A stretch of 64,000 nucleotides of DNA from Scilla litardierei (lineage: Eukaryota > Streptophyta > Magnoliopsida > Asparagales > Asparagaceae), in assembly GCA_030789695.1 (NCBI GenBank), contig CM061139.1:200295641-200359640 (forward strand), in the 5' to 3' direction. Position 1 is the stretch's first letter; each line of letters starts with the position of its first letter. Below the pieces are notes generated by a model. It was not told the origin of the DNA. It made no database searches and worked only from the letters and a program-made list of their open reading frames with translations. A program made the position numbers and the translations under genes. Shown here piece by piece: positions 21,862-33,312 of the stretch.

Positions 21862-22594
21862 TGTTGAATCATTGGGCCGGAATTCGAGATAACTCGGTCG
21901 ACAGATGACTAAGGCCCACAAAGCCCACCAAAGAAGCCCGATGACGACTCAATCAAAGCACGAATGGCCAGTCGACAGTTGGGTCTACCTCACGCAAACG
22001 TGGATTAAAGGCAGGCTCGCAAATCTCGGAGGTGTGCACAACATTTATTGCTATTTATAAGGGAAGTTCGTGGCATCATTATGGGGTGGCCGTTATCACA
22101 CCGTCTCCAAAGTAACCCTGAACGTCTATAAATAGAGGGTGGTTCCCATCACCGAGATACGATGTCTAAGACATAAACCTTATCTTCTCAGCTTACTTTT
22201 CTTATATTTGAGCTTGCACCGCCAGTCTTGAGACGAACCTCTGTGGGTCGATCTCAGGTGCGCCAAACTTCCTCCCTTCCTTAAGTTCCATACTAACTTA
22301 AGTATCGGAGGGATTTGGGTCGGAACCCAAATCCGACCCCCCCTAACGAGTTCATGTGGTGCAGATCGACGGTCATCGTCCACCGACGAAGGTCAACATC
22401 GAGCTTCCCAACCTCGAACGATCGATGTAACCATCGCTCGTAGATCAATCTAACGTCGCACCATCTCCAACTACCATCGTCCGACCCTGGTTCCTCCAAC
22501 CAAGGTTCCCACTCCAACTGCTGACAAGGCTCCGACTCAGCGTCTCGAGTCTACGTCAGATTGACAACTGTCTCGGTCAATTTTGGCCTTAACA
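21862..22594 (-). repeat. Right inverted LTR of the palindromic element
   Basis: This 733-bp LTR runs from TGTTGAATC to CCTTAACA on the + strand and aligns in inverse orientation with 19597-20307 and in direct orientation with the solo LTR at 6893-7616. Confidence 0.8.
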
Positions 22595-24429
22595 AGTGTA
22601 AACTAGGTGATCAGAAATTTCTAGCAAGTGGAACTAGGTGCTTGTACAAGTCATACTCGTTGAGTTGAGGCAAGGTTGCTCTCGAGTTTGAGAGCTAGTG
22701 GATTGGTTGCTGGACGTAGACCATGTTTGGGCCGAACCAGGGTGAAATCATGATGTTCATGTTGTGTCTATTTTTCTCTTATCTTTTTATTATTGCTTGT
22801 AATCTTTTATTCCGTTGTTATCATCTATTTTATATTATCATTACAAGCTTGTTAATTGTGTTGATTAAGTACCAAGTGAGAGTAACACTGCTAGGAGACT
22901 TAGGCAACGAATAGAATGGTTCTAAATTTACTCGAAGAATTTTATTACTTTACTCACAACACTATTCAACCCTCTTTTACTGTTGTCTGTCATCTAAGAA
23001 TCCCACAATATGAACATATGTGAAGACATAGATTATGATCACAAGGGAAAAGGACAAAAGTTTACAACGGGAGTATCCAGTAAGGCACAAGTTGCATGGC
23101 TTATGGATAATAGATGTTCATTCTATATGACTACACACTGGAGTTTGTTCTCGACATATCGTTCCCAAAAAGATGGAGATTAACGCCACGTGCAAGACTG
23201 TGGGAACGGGAATAGTCCGGATCCGAATGTACGATGGGATCGTGGGTACCCTTGCTGATGTCAGACACGTGCCCGATCTAAGGAAGAGTCTCATTTCTAC
23301 TGGGGTGTTAGATAGTGTTGGATGCAAATCAGTGGTGAAGAATGGCCAGCTGAAGGTATCCAATAGTGACATGGTAGTTATGAAGGAGAAAAGGTAGGGA
23401 ATTTGTATGCCCTACAGGAAAACATAATGGAAGGTGACGCGTCCAGAACTTACACCTAAAATCCACCTGGCGGTGTCACAGTTGCCAGGTACGGTATAGT
23501 TCCTAGGTGTCGACTCTGGGTTCTATCCGCAAGCAAACGGTTTCAAATTATAGTATAAAAGGTTGTCGAATCCCACATGAACAGTGACAGTGTATTCGAG
23601 TCTCAGGTTATTTCTAGATCTCAGAATGAGATAGCAGTCGATTGGGGGATTGTTTGTTTGATGTTGTTGGTTCAATGTAAAGAAGCTAGGGCTTTTGGGA
23701 TCACAGCTAGGACCGTCGGAGGTCGATGTTAGGATAGGATTCTTACATTGCATTGGGTTTATGGGGTTGATCTCTCAGCTCAAACCACTCTCGTGGGGTA
23801 GAGCTTCGGGGTACTTCGGTGGCTCTCATTGACGCAATGTCAGTAGCCGTCAATGTAGTGATATAGTTCGTCGGTGGATCCCCTCAAGGCACAAGCCGGG
23901 CATGATCACAAGCCTTGGTTGGATCCACTAACTCCCTAATTAAATCCCAAGGATGCTCCTTAAGCTAATTAATCAATTCCACCGACCGTGTGCATGATCT
24001 CAATACGAGTCCTCCTAGAGATTTGGATGGGTCGACCAAAATACTCCCACTTTATTCCCAACACAACCTAGAAATCCAGATCTACATCTCCTACCTAGAG
24101 TCTTAGGGCTAACCCATCAGCCCTAGACAAGATTACTCACACATAGCAATTATAACAAATAAAAATGCACTTTTTGCCATAGAAAACATCATAGCAATTA
24201 AATCAAGAAACAAATGAGGATCTTACGTACCGAAACCGAGAAAGAACGATACCCAATAGAGAATAAACGAACTCCAACAGATTCCAAGGTGCAAGAGACA
24301 ACAAAAATCCGATCTTTTGCAAAAACGGCTCAATCCAAAACCCTAGATCTAAAACAACTCATTTCAAATCTCCTCTTTAAAAATTAATTAAAAATCTAAA
24401 AAGAGCTCACTAAAACGTCATGAAAAATC

Positions 24430-24438
24430 CCTTAAATA
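24430..24438 (-). promoter_or_regulatory. TATA-like box of the solo LTR
   Basis: On the minus strand this reads TATTTAAGG, identical to the boxes at 3011 (+) and 41604 (-). The palindromic words lie upstream of it on the same strand. Confidence 0.5.
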
Positions 24439-24507
24439 CATAGAGGGTGGACCCCAAGAAAAATCTGAAAATCTGGAAGTTTGGGGCCCACACGTCGCCA
24501 ACCAAGT

Positions 24508-24908
24508 CGGCTGCTCGGTCGAGTATGCACCTGCTCAGTCGAGCAGGTACCTTAGCTGCTGCTGGCTGGAAAAGAGGTCCGGGTTACTCGGTCGAGTAGG
24601 CCGCCTACTCAGTCGAGTTGTAGGTAGGTCGGAGCTCTCCTTCCAAAGTGTCGCTCTGCCTACTCGGGTCGAGCAGGCCCTGCTCGGTCGAGTCGTCAGA
24701 TCAAATTTTCTTCTCCAAAATGTCACTCTGCCTGTTCGGGTCGAATAGGTCCGGCTTGGTCGAGCAGGATGCTGGTGGTAGGGGGCTCGAAGACTGGATC
24801 GACTCGGGTCGAGTCGTCACTCAGCTCGGTCGAGTAGGATGCGGTAATTCTTCCTGCTGGACTCGTGTGTCAGCTCGACCGAGTAGCTTGTGCTACTCTG
24901 GTCGAGTC
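24508..24908. repeat. Array of palindromic CTCGGTCGAG-type words
   Basis: About twelve copies such as GCTCGGTCGAGTATG, ACTCGGTCGAGTAGG, ACTCAGTCGAGTTG, ACTCGGGTCGAGTCG and GCTCGACCGAGTAG recur over 400 bases, starting about 70 bases upstream (minus sense) of the TATTTAAGG box. Confidence 0.88.
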
Positions 24909-25981
24909 GCCTGGGAAAACTGCATATGCTTGGGCTTTAACTCCTTTCTCTCGCTAGCTTCTCCTCTTCTCCTCCCATATGCTTTCGAACCTCGGCAAAC
25001 ACCTGTAGAGCCTCGCCAATGGCATCACGGACGTGCTGGATGTGTCCATGTCCCAAAATGGCTCCGAATCACTCCAAAATCCCTGAAAATCCACAAAGCT
25101 CTACGAAACTCGAATATAGCGGTAGAAGTGCAGTATCGAATGAAAATGCAGGATTTGGATGCGGATATAACATAAAATTCAATGAAATAATGCTATAAAA
25201 AGATGGAAAATATGGACACATCAGAATGCGAAGCCGATGCCACCTCTACTAGCTCATGTGACAGATCGAGACTCCGCAAAAATATGACTTTATAGTTTAG
25301 GTCATCCATGCGGTAAAACACTTGATGTTCCCCAAAGGATAATGCTTAATGGAGCTAGCGATGAGAGCGTGGAATTCTGTGAAAGTCGTGTTTTTGGGGA
25401 AAAGACTAAATTCAATTTGGCACATGTGAGCATTCAAGCAAGAGTCCCCTAGATTATGTACACTCAGATATATGGATGCCATATCCTGTGACACCTGGTG
25501 GTGATGGTGAATACTTCATCCTCTTCATCGATTATTACTCTCAAAAGTGTTAGTTATATTTAATGAAAGCAAATGACCAAACTTTCGAGAAGTTCAGCAA
25601 TGGAAGATCATGGTTAAAAAGCAAACAGGAAGGGCAGTTAGAATCCTTAGATCTGATAATTGAGGGGAGTTCACCTTAAAGGAGTTCAATGGTTGCTACT
25701 GATCTCGAGGAATTTAACGACATTATACTATTCCGGGTGATCCGTGGTCGAATGGGGGTGGCAGAGAGTATGAACCTAATGTTGTTGGAGCGTGTACGTT
25801 GCATGAGGCACTCATCCGGATAAAGAAGGAATTTTGGGGGAAGATCAGTTCGACCGCAGTGCATATAGTGAACAGAGTTCTGTCGGTAGGTGTTGACTAC
25901 CAAATTCCAGAGGAGAAGTGGAGTTGGAAGGTCGAAGACTACTTATACGTTCGCGTTGTCAGTTGCTCGGCCTACACATAT

Positions 25982-26485
25982 TGTAACACATCTGTGTGAG
26001 CAATACGGTGCTGTAACATAGACCTCAGTATTTTGGTTGGAGTGTGTGTATGTACGTAGTGTGTATATGAAGTGTTTCTTAAATAAATGCGACATAATGA
26101 CCCCTTGTAATATACACTCAAAAGTGAGGGCTTTTGTGCAACTCTCACCTGGATGGCATGAAGAGTAATTAAGAGAACAAGATGGATGTCAAAGTTTGAG
26201 CTAGAGTTAGGGTGAGGGCTTTTCATTTTTTAGTAAGGGCTAAGATGTACTTAGGATTTTGGGTCAAATCACGTACTTCTGAGTTGGAGCACCTTACTTT
26301 TCTGGAGTTTACTTTTCAGTACTTTTCTGTTGCCTGTATAATCCAAGCTGTTGTAACGGCCTACGTGTCTGTAAGTGATCACATTTATGCTTGGTATCAA
26401 ATACCGCGGCCTAGTCACTCCCCCTTCTTCCGTTATCTCGGGAAGCAGCATATTCTTGTGGTATTTAGGAGAATGGGGCGTGACA
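25982..26485 (+). mobile_element. 504-bp solo LTR, TSD CATAT
   Basis: A segment from TGTAACACATC to GGGGCGTGACA is flanked by CATAT on both sides (25977-25981 and 26486-26490) within the copia integrase remnant. The ends match those of the chromovirus LTRs at 33314-35726 and 45790-49004 (TGTAAC..GGGGCGTGACA), so it belongs to a chromovirus-type family with a much shorter LTR. Confidence 0.88.
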
Positions 26486-28492
26486 CATATGATAGGGGGT
26501 CAAGTTAGAGCCGATGGCAAAGAAGTGTATCCTACTTGGCTATGACAAATGATTGAAGGGATATCGCTTGTGGGATCCAGTGACCCTCAAGGCATTTCTG
26601 AGCCGACATGTCAGCTTCGATGAGTCCATGATGCTTAGTGCAAAATAGACTCAGTTAAAGGATAAGCCGACATCCATGGAGCCCAAACCAGAGATGGTTG
26701 AGCTTTCGATCCCGCTTCGTAGGAGACTTGGCAAGGAGCCCATGGTCGAGGTCCCATTGAGGGACATGTTGAGGTCCTGGTAGAGGACCAAGAGTAAACA
26801 CATGTGCAAGCTCAGTTACAGGATGAGTATCGAGCCAATGAGGTACGGAGATCCATGAGGACAAAGGCACCGGAAAGATTAGGGCCTTGGGACTACTCGA
26901 CATTCTCCTTCGACGATATGACGTCGTATGTTGTGAACATTGAGCATGAGAAGCCATTGACCTATGGTGGAGCCATGATTTTGGACGATGTTGCAAATTG
27001 GCAATGTGCCATAGTAGAAGAGATGGAATCGCTCCACCACAATGACACATGGGATTTAGTTTTCATACCTGAAGGTGTACGTGTCATTGGGTATAGATCG
27101 ATCTATAAGGTCAAGGAAAGCTCGACCAAGGATGATGGTGATGTGCACTTCAAAGCCATACTAGTGGCTAATGGATTTGCCCACTGGAAGGGAGAAGATT
27201 ACAATGAGATATTTTCTCCGGTGATAAGACACACTTCCGTTTGAGTGTTGCTTGCACTAGTCGCATTCAAGCATAGACTTGGAGCAACTCGAAGTCAAAA
27301 CTGCATTTCTATGTGGGGAATTGGATGAAGATATAACATGTACCAATCGGAGGGCTTCATGTTAAAGGGAAATGATAGCTTGGTCCGTAAATTAAAGAAA
27401 TCTTTGTACGGGCTGAAGTAATCGTAGAGGCAGTGGTACAAGAGATTTGATAGCTTCAAGTTGGAGATAGGATATGAGCTGAACGTGAAAGATCAAGGTG
27501 TATATGTATGGACAATGGATGATAACTCTCGCGTCTACCTAGTGCTATGTGTGGACGATATGTTGATTGCTTCCTACAACATGTCCGATATCAAGAAACT
27601 GAAGTTGGAGCTGGGCAGAGAGTTCAATATGAAGGACTTGGGCGGCGCAAAGAAAATCCTAGGAATGGAGATTTCCCGGGATAAGAATAAGGGTGAGCAC
27701 AAACCGTGTCAGATAGGGTATATTTAGAAAGTACTAGTCTGTTATGGGATGGAAAGTACAAAGCCCGTTTCTACACCTCTTAGAGCACACTTTCAGCTTT
27801 CGGCATTGCAGTCACCAAGCGATGAGTATAAACAAATGTCTCAAGTACCATCGCTAGTGTAGTCGGGAGTTTAATGTACATGATGGTTTTTCCACGTCCA
27901 GATATTGCACAATCAGTTAGAGTCGTGAGCAGATATATTGCAAACCCCGATAAGGAGCATTGGCAGATTGTTAAGTCGATCATGTGATATTTTCATGGGA
28001 TAGTTGGTGTCAATTTGCATGGCAGAGGCGATGAAGTGGAGCTAACTGGATTTTGTGACTCAGATTATGCTGGTGACAGGGACAGACAAAGATCTACCAC
28101 TGGGTGTGTGTTTACATTAGGCACTGGAGTGGTCTCATGGAGATCTGCCCTGCAGTTAGTGGTTTTTTTATCAACCACGGAAGGAGCTAATAGGCATAGT
28201 GGAAGCTGTGAAGGAGGCTAAGTAACTCAAGATTCTGCTAGAGGAATTGGGCATACCGCAGAGAATGTCGACATTGTTCAGTGATAGCCAGAGTGTCATA
28301 CATCTTACCAAGCATTAAGCCTATAGTTCAAGAACCAAGCGCACCGAAGTGCGTGACTATTTTCTGGAGGAGGAAAGATATGTGATTATACTACAGAAGG
28401 TTCCGACAGAGGAAAATTCCGTAGATGTGTTCACGAAACCTGTTTCTCCCATCAAGCTCAACATTTTCTTGAGCTTTATTTGTTTGATGGTT

Positions 28493-28643
28493 TAAGTGAG
28501 GCACCGTATGACGCAATTTCCGAGTTGATGTGGAGGCTCGTGGTGTGGCCGAGGAGTTTTGATCAGGGTAGAGCTGCTGGTGGTACTGATGGTGTGCTGG
28601 AGAAGTTGGTGGATGTTTGTAACAGTAAATAGTGTTGAATTTT
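28493..28643. other. Short non-coding tail between the copia remnant and the next LTR
   Basis: This is 150 bases with no ORF or motif that I can assign. It may be the 3' end of the decayed copia internal region. Confidence 0.4.
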
Positions 28644-29618
28644 TGTTGCAAAATCCAACCCATAAGGAATCACCAGGATCAGGTCTTATGCATATGTATC
28701 AGACGTCTAATAGCCTATGAGTCTCCAACCAAGTCGGATCTGTCAAACGTCTACTGAGCAAGTCCCAAACGACTGACGTATCAGCTGTGTCAACCAAGCA
28801 ATCTGTCAGATGTCTGGGATTTGCTCTTTAAATGTCATAGCAGTCCTCAAACGTTTGAGAGTTCTTCTTTGGACATCTAAGTGCAACTCCGCTAATTTGT
28901 CTCTTACTCTCTGGTGAATAGTGCTTAATTGTTTAGTCTTTCCCCAGACGCCTGGAGTTCATCCTCCAGACGTCTGACCGCGGGTCAGACATTTGGAAGA
29001 AAAAATCTAGATGTCTGATCGCCAACTGCTCTGTTTTTAGGACCCGATCTGTGACCATTGGATTGAGCTGTTGCTCAATCCAACGGCTATGATGTTTGCG
29101 TCCCTTAGGGGCTATTTAATGAGCCACTTAAGGGATACTAGGGTAGAGCTTTCATGAGAGTTCTTGTGAACATTTAAGAGATAGCTTTGAAGAGAGATTA
29201 GAAGAGATTGGAATCATGGAAGAGAAATCTTATGGCTTTTGAGATTTCTTGGGTTCTTGGGTCTTCCTACTTTCTCTTTACTTCTTCTGAGTGAGTTTGA
29301 TAGCGTGGGCTTGGTGTTTTATCTAAGTTATTACTCACTTAAGGGTGAAAAATTAACGAGTCGATGTAATCTTGTAATCTCTGATGATATAGTGGACTCA
29401 TCTCGGGTGTTGGAATAGGTCTTGTCTTTGACCGAACCAGGGTAAAGTTTGTGCATTATTTCCTTGTGTGGATGTGTGCTCCGTTTGCTCTCGTTGCTCC
29501 TGCAAGATCCTAGTAGGGTGAGATTGTTTGATGTTGCGTTGATCTAATTTTTGTAAGTTCTACTTCCTAGCTAGTCATAGAATTTGCTAACTCTGCTAGG
29601 GATTTTTTTTTTGCAACA
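28644..29618 (+). mobile_element. LTR (probably copia, SIRE-like), 975 bp
   Basis: The ends TGTTGCAAAATCC and GGATTTTTTTTTTGCAACA form a clear inverted terminal pair. The segment contains a GACCGAACCAGGGTAAA stretch similar to that of the SIRE-like LTR at about 22730, and a CTATTTAATG box at about 29112. Flanking pentamers (ATTTT and GATTG) do not match, so it may be the 3' LTR of the decayed copia element to its left or a truncated remnant. Confidence 0.65.
28700..29020. repeat. Cluster of palindromic CAGACGTCTG-type words
   Basis: About ten degenerate copies (CAGACGTCTAA, CAAACGTCTAC, CAGATGTCTGG, CAAACGTTTGAG, CCAGACGCCTGG, CCAGACGTCTGACC, AGATGTCTGATC) lie within 320 bases and end about 90 bases upstream of a TATTTAATG box at 29113. 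Confidence 0.75.
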
Positions 29619-30043
29619 GATTGGAACAGTTATTTGAAGCATTGAAGGCTAGGGGTTTTCGCAAGAAGGGGATTTATTGTATTTCAATTAGTCACCACTT
29701 TGGTAATTCTTCCAGTTCGGTTAATGGCTCTGAATGTAGAAAATTTGTTTGGAATAAAGGTTTGCGCCAAGGGGATCCCCATTCTCTGCTGGTTTTTGTC
29801 TTAGTTATAGAAGTTTTCAGTAGAATGCTTACTTTCGGAAAAATTCATGGTTTTATCGAAGTTCTTGGTGATTCCTCTTTCAATTTTGTTAAATTGCACT
29901 TTGCAGACGACATTATCCTTTTCTCAATTTTAAATTTTGACAAATTCCGTTATCTTAATCTTCTTTTTTATTTCTTTGAGCATATGTCTGGGTTGACATT
30001 AATTTTTAGAAATCATCAGCTATTGGGTTATATGATTCTTTAG
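29619..30043 (+). pseudogene. LINE (L1-type) reverse transcriptase fragment
   Basis: A 140-codon open stretch contains GLRQGDP (about 29761) and LHFADDIILF (about 29895), the two hallmark blocks of LINE reverse transcriptases. The spacing is normal. It lacks the rest of ORF2, and the usual SPLLF after GDP is changed to HSLLVF. It begins right after the LTR at 29618. It is a truncated, inactive fragment of a non-LTR retrotransposon. Confidence 0.8.
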
Positions 30044-31520
30044 AGCAATAAACGGTTGCTAAAGCTTGCTTTAACTATATGGTTGGTTTTTCTCTGAGTA
30101 CTTAAGACTGTTAGACATGCCTATTAAAACATGCAATCTTTCACCTGTTGATTGGCAACATGTGTGTGTTAGATAAATTGAGATGAAATTGTCAGGATAA
30201 AAGAGCTCTTCTTTATATTGTCTGCTAGACGAATTCATTAATAATTATGTTCCCTTTGCCCTTCCATCTTATCTTACGTCTTATTATTATTTGCCTTACT
30301 GGATTACCATTAGAAATTTAGAATAGACAGAAGTAGAAGGGAGCTCTTTAGGTTTGGTAGCTCTTTCGTGTGAAAGTTGGCTTGATTTGAGGTGCTAAAG
30401 GAGTTGGATATGTGAACTAGTTTGCCTGTGCCTTGGAGCTAATGATGAAATTTCATCTGAACCTCTTTCTGAATGAGCTGCTTCTAGTTCTTTAACTTTG
30501 GTGCTCATGATGAAATTTCTTTAATTGTGTTGGACATGGAGAAGATCACTTGATGAAATTTTGTCTAGATGGTGATTATATGATTTATTATTATATTTGT
30601 TTGGAGCAATATTGTCGAAGATTTTACCAATGTCAGGTAATGGCACGTTTCCAAGTAGATGGAACTCGGGCTTAACAAATCCACAGAATTTCAAGTAGCT
30701 TTAGCCCTTAAAACTCCATCTAATAGCTAAATTTGAAGAGAAATGACTAAAAATAATCAACAAGAAAGGGAAAATTCTTAGGGCAAGATTTCATTCGCAT
30801 GGCACGCAGCTAGGTGGCTGCCCCCTAGTTCCAACACATGTATTTATTCATGACATTTCCAATTCACAAATGGATAAATGGTTTGCGATAAAATTCATAT
30901 TAAGTTCAACATGTAAAGAACCCTATGATAAAATGAAGAATTTCAAAAAAAAAAAGAGAAAGAAACCTTGTTGAGAAATTAGCAACAGTCTTCAGCCATT
31001 GTGTGTGTGTGTGTGGATTTCTGACCCCTGGCAATGAAGCGGCAGTTCCTCCACCTCCCACTGGCGGCGACAACGGCTGAGCATTTGATGGAGAATGGTT
31101 AAATCATTGCTGGGTCTCCAACAACACTGAGGCTGAAAGGGGGTTGAAAGAAGAACGTCAGCTATTTATGTCCAACTTCCTTTCTGTTCCTCCTTTAACT
31201 CTCAAGTCTCTTCTTCCTCCTCCGTCCTCTTCAAAAGGATCAATCATACTCATCAATGGCATTGGGTGGGCTCGCTCTTACGTTGGCAGTCACCATTAAT
31301 GCCCTTCAACCTCCACCTTTGCTTCCATTTCTATTTTTGCTGCCATTTTTTTTGTTACAAATATTTTTGCTTTTAGCTTGTAAAGAATGCCGCTAAAAAA
31401 AAGATTACTCCTTTGGGTTTTGATTGCTTGCTTCAATAATTTTAGTTCAAAGTCGCGCATGGAGAGGTTTCTGCATATACGGAAAAGAAACTGTCATTTT
31501 AAAAAAAAAAACCTCAAAAT
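30044..31520. other. Gene-free region
   Basis: No ORF with recognisable domains is present. There is an A-rich stretch around 30945-30965, a (GT)n run at 31001-31013, and a run of adenines at 31501-31511 just before the short LTR. I see no transposon termini. Confidence 0.5.
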
Positions 31521-31664
31521 TGTTGTGAATGGAAATAACCAGGGTCGGTTAGGATTGCGGGTATCTTAGAGATACGCTCATATCTATGTATTCTATCTTT
31601 TTGCTCTCCTACCATGCCTTTAAATAAAGGGCTGTGTTCCTCTCCTAGTAGTTGATTCATAACA
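31521..31664 (+). mobile_element. Short 5' LTR of a copia (Ale/Retrofit-like) element
   Basis: This 144-bp LTR runs from TGTTGTGAATGG to GATTCATAACA and is followed at once by TGTTATCAGCACGAGC, the primer-site sequence typical of short-LTR copia elements. The internal region continues rightward until the chromovirus inserted at 33314 interrupts it. The 3' LTR is not in the window. Confidence 0.75.
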
Positions 31665-31680
31665 TGTTATCAGCACGAGC
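31665..31680 (+). promoter_or_regulatory. Primer binding site of the short-LTR copia element
   Basis: TGTTATCAGCACGAGC directly follows the LTR end. ACATGTTATCAGCACGAG is a recurrent primer-site context in this copia lineage. Confidence 0.7.
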
Positions 31681-32638
31681 CTCTAAAATTTTTTCCACAA
31701 ATTTTTTCGTTCGTTGCGAAGGCGAAGGCGAGAGGAGACGGGAGATCCACGAGCGCAGTGCAAGGCTTTCTCAATCGAGCGTCGTCATCCACGTAGGGCT
31801 TCGTGCAACCGTCGCTATATCCGGAGGACGGATATAGAGGTAAAAACACTAAAAACGATGTTTTTAATCATACGTATGATTGCCCCACCCCTAGATCTCG
31901 CAAGATCGATATGTGTTTTTGTTAATAGCCCAAAACGACGAATTTTTCATCCCAAAAATCAGATTTTTAGGGTTTTATTTTGTACAAACCCTAAGTTTTG
32001 CCCGCCGGCGGCTTTGCCGCCGACCTACCACCCCTCCCCCACCCTCTACGCCGCTCCCGCCAGAAGAGGGGGGCGGCGGCGGCCGCCGGTCCCCCCTGCA
32101 GAATTGTTTATCCACCTCTGCGAATATGACGTTCCCCAGTGGTCCAATAATTATTAAGTGATTAAATTGTTTATCCACCTCTGCGAATATTAAATGCCTG
32201 TGATGCCTGTGATGAAAATGTCTGATGAAAATGTCTGATAAAGTGTTGTTGAGCACAATATTTCTGCATGAATGGCTAAATGTGGTTTTTGGATCGGCTG
32301 TTTAAGTCCCACAGTTTATTTTCCGCACTTTTCTTTTATTTTTGAGAGAAATTGTAGTGAGGAATTTATGTAAATGTCAAAGAAAAAAGACCAACTTCCA
32401 TGGAGACGGAGGCAACATTTGAAGCTGGAGATATCATTTGGGACCCATGGGGTTTCCAAAGTTGTATTTTCCTTTTAAAGTTGCAAATTTGTATAATTTG
32501 GACTGTATGGACTTTTGGACTCTTTCTTGTAGGACTGTCCGATCCACGCATTTAGATTTTCATTAAATATTGCGTCCGCATGAAAATGTTATCTTTGATT
32601 AAATATTAATTCATGCATGTTTGTGCTCTGCTAGATAA
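31681..32638 (+). other. Long leader of the short-LTR copia element
   Basis: Nearly 1 kb separates the primer site from the gag start. It includes a GC-rich stretch (31990-32100) and short direct duplications: ATTGTTTATCCACCTCTGCG at about 32102 and 32165, TGCCTGTGA twice near 32195, and TGATGAAAATGTC twice near 32212. The ORFs in this stretch (31714-32161) are low-complexity and not supported as genes. Confidence 0.55.
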
Positions 32639-33312
32639 ATGGCTAAAATTGCAAGCGTTGATTTCGAAGTGTTGGATGCATCAGGTAGAAACTATCTAAG
32701 CTGGCAGCTAGATGTAAAGTTTCACCTGCGGGCAAAGTCCATCATTGCTGTTGTGACAGAAAAAGAAAATGTTAGCGATATAGAGAAGGTGCAAGCCATC
32801 ATCTATATTCGCCGCCATGTGGACACGACCTTAAAGGCTGAATACCTTACGGTCGAAGATCCACTTGAGCTTTGGACTTCCCTTGAGGACATGTATAAAC
32901 ATCAGAGAGATGTTATACTCCCAAGGGCACGATATGAGTGGGAGAACCTGAGACTGCAGGACTTTAAGTCCATTGCTAAGTACAACTCAGCACTTTATAG
33001 CATCACCTCACGCCTGAAGTTGTGTGGTGAGAAAGTCTCAGAAGATCGCATGCTGGAAAAGACGTATACGTCTTTCCATGAAAAAGATGCGATACTCATG
33101 ATCAATACCGTGAACGTAAGTTTACCAAGTATTCTGAGCTGCCGTCATGTTTACTCATGGCTGAACAAAATAGAGAGCTTCTCCTCGCCACTCACAATAT
33201 GCACCGCTCTAGCACTGCCCCCATCCCAGAAGCTCATAACGCCTCTTCTTCTCGAAAGAAGAGAGACAACAAAAGAAAAGAAAGACCACAAAAAGGTGGG
33301 ACAGAACAAAAA
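32639..33312 (+). pseudogene. Copia Gag (UBN2-type), frameshifted and cut by the chromovirus
   Basis: The ORF starts at 32639 and reads as a copia Gag: an early NYLSWQLDVKFHL stretch, AEYLTVEDPLELW, PRARYEWENLRLQDFKS and LKLCGEKVSE. Near 33105 the frame shifts; the expected RERKFTKYSELPSCLLMAEQ continues in another frame. The gene then stops where the chromovirus LTR begins (33314), before the zinc knuckle. It therefore cannot make full Gag, and the pol part is beyond the window's nest. Confidence 0.8.

Larger units (their letters stand above)
19597..22594. mobile_element. Palindromic gypsy-type retrotransposon with inverted LTRs, TSD AGTGT
   Basis: The element has two arms in opposite orientation, 19597-20908 and 21283-22594, both 1312 bases, around a 374-base single-copy centre (20909-21282). 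Each arm runs from its outer end as LTR, primer-site-like sequence and the beginning of a gag gene. The two outer ends are the same LTR end (TGTTAAG on the left, CTTAACA or its diverged form on the right). The whole unit is flanked by AGTGT on both sides (19592-19596 and 22595-22599), so it entered as one piece. The arms look roughly 85-90% alike by eye and differ by indels of about 20 bases that cancel. A normal element would have two LTRs in the same orientation. Confidence 0.88.
12738..23007 (+). mobile_element. SIRE/Maximus-like copia LTR, split by two nested insertions
   Basis: A purine tract AAAAAGGGAGAGTG (12724-12737) is followed by TGTTGGAATATTGAGACC, the usual look of a SIRE-type copia polypurine tract and LTR start. 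LTR sequence resumes after the hAT (18528-19596) and after the palindromic element (22600-23007). It includes GAGAGCTAGTGGATTGG and GGGCCGAACCAGGGTG segments typical of this LTR class, and ends near AGAATCCCACA (23007). Removing both inserts leaves about 1.58 kb. The flanking pentamers (GAGTG and ATATG) do not match, so it may be one LTR of an element whose rest is gone. The right boundary is moderately supported. Confidence 0.6.
23435..25223 (-). mobile_element. Solo LTR of a Tat/Athila-like family, degraded TSD GAAGG/GAATG
   Basis: A 1789-bp insert runs from TGACGCG to GGACACATCA inside the copia protease region. The left flank is GAAGG and the right flank is GAATG, one base different. Taking GAAGG as original, the copia reading frame rejoins as MEGEADATSTSS, which supports the boundary. 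The insert has the CCGCAAGCAAACGG motif (about 23528) found near the U5 end of the LTR at 40469, and an A-rich end like that LTR's U3 start. Orientation is therefore minus. No internal region remains. Confidence 0.75.
23008..28492 (+). pseudogene. Decayed Ty1/copia polyprotein with two nested solo LTRs
   Basis: Fragments of one copia polyprotein follow each other in the normal order. These are a protease region with WLMDNRCSFYM (23093-23130) and a downstream VPDLRKSLIS stretch (to about 23400), integrase pieces (25280-25980, including DYVHSDIW-like and GVDYQIP stretches), integrase end to reverse transcriptase (26491-27740, with VDDMLIAS near 27555 and KDLGGAKKILGMEI), and RNase H (27890-28450, DSDYAGDRD and RSTTGCVF near 28060-28115). 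Many stops and frameshifts separate the pieces, so nothing functional is made. The gaps are explained by the insertions at 23435-25223 and 25982-26485. The 5' end is missing where the LTR at 23007 ends. Confidence 0.85.

Noticed and set aside
19597..22594. A foldback or Mutator-type DNA transposon with long inverted repeats
   Set aside because: The arms contain an LTR family also present as a solo LTR with 5-bp target duplication, and a gag gene; the target duplication is 5 bp, not 8-10 bp.
12738..23007. Calling the SIRE-like LTR a solo LTR with target duplication
   Set aside because: The flanking pentamers GAGTG and ATATG differ and a polypurine tract precedes the left end, so it may be one LTR of a larger, lost element.
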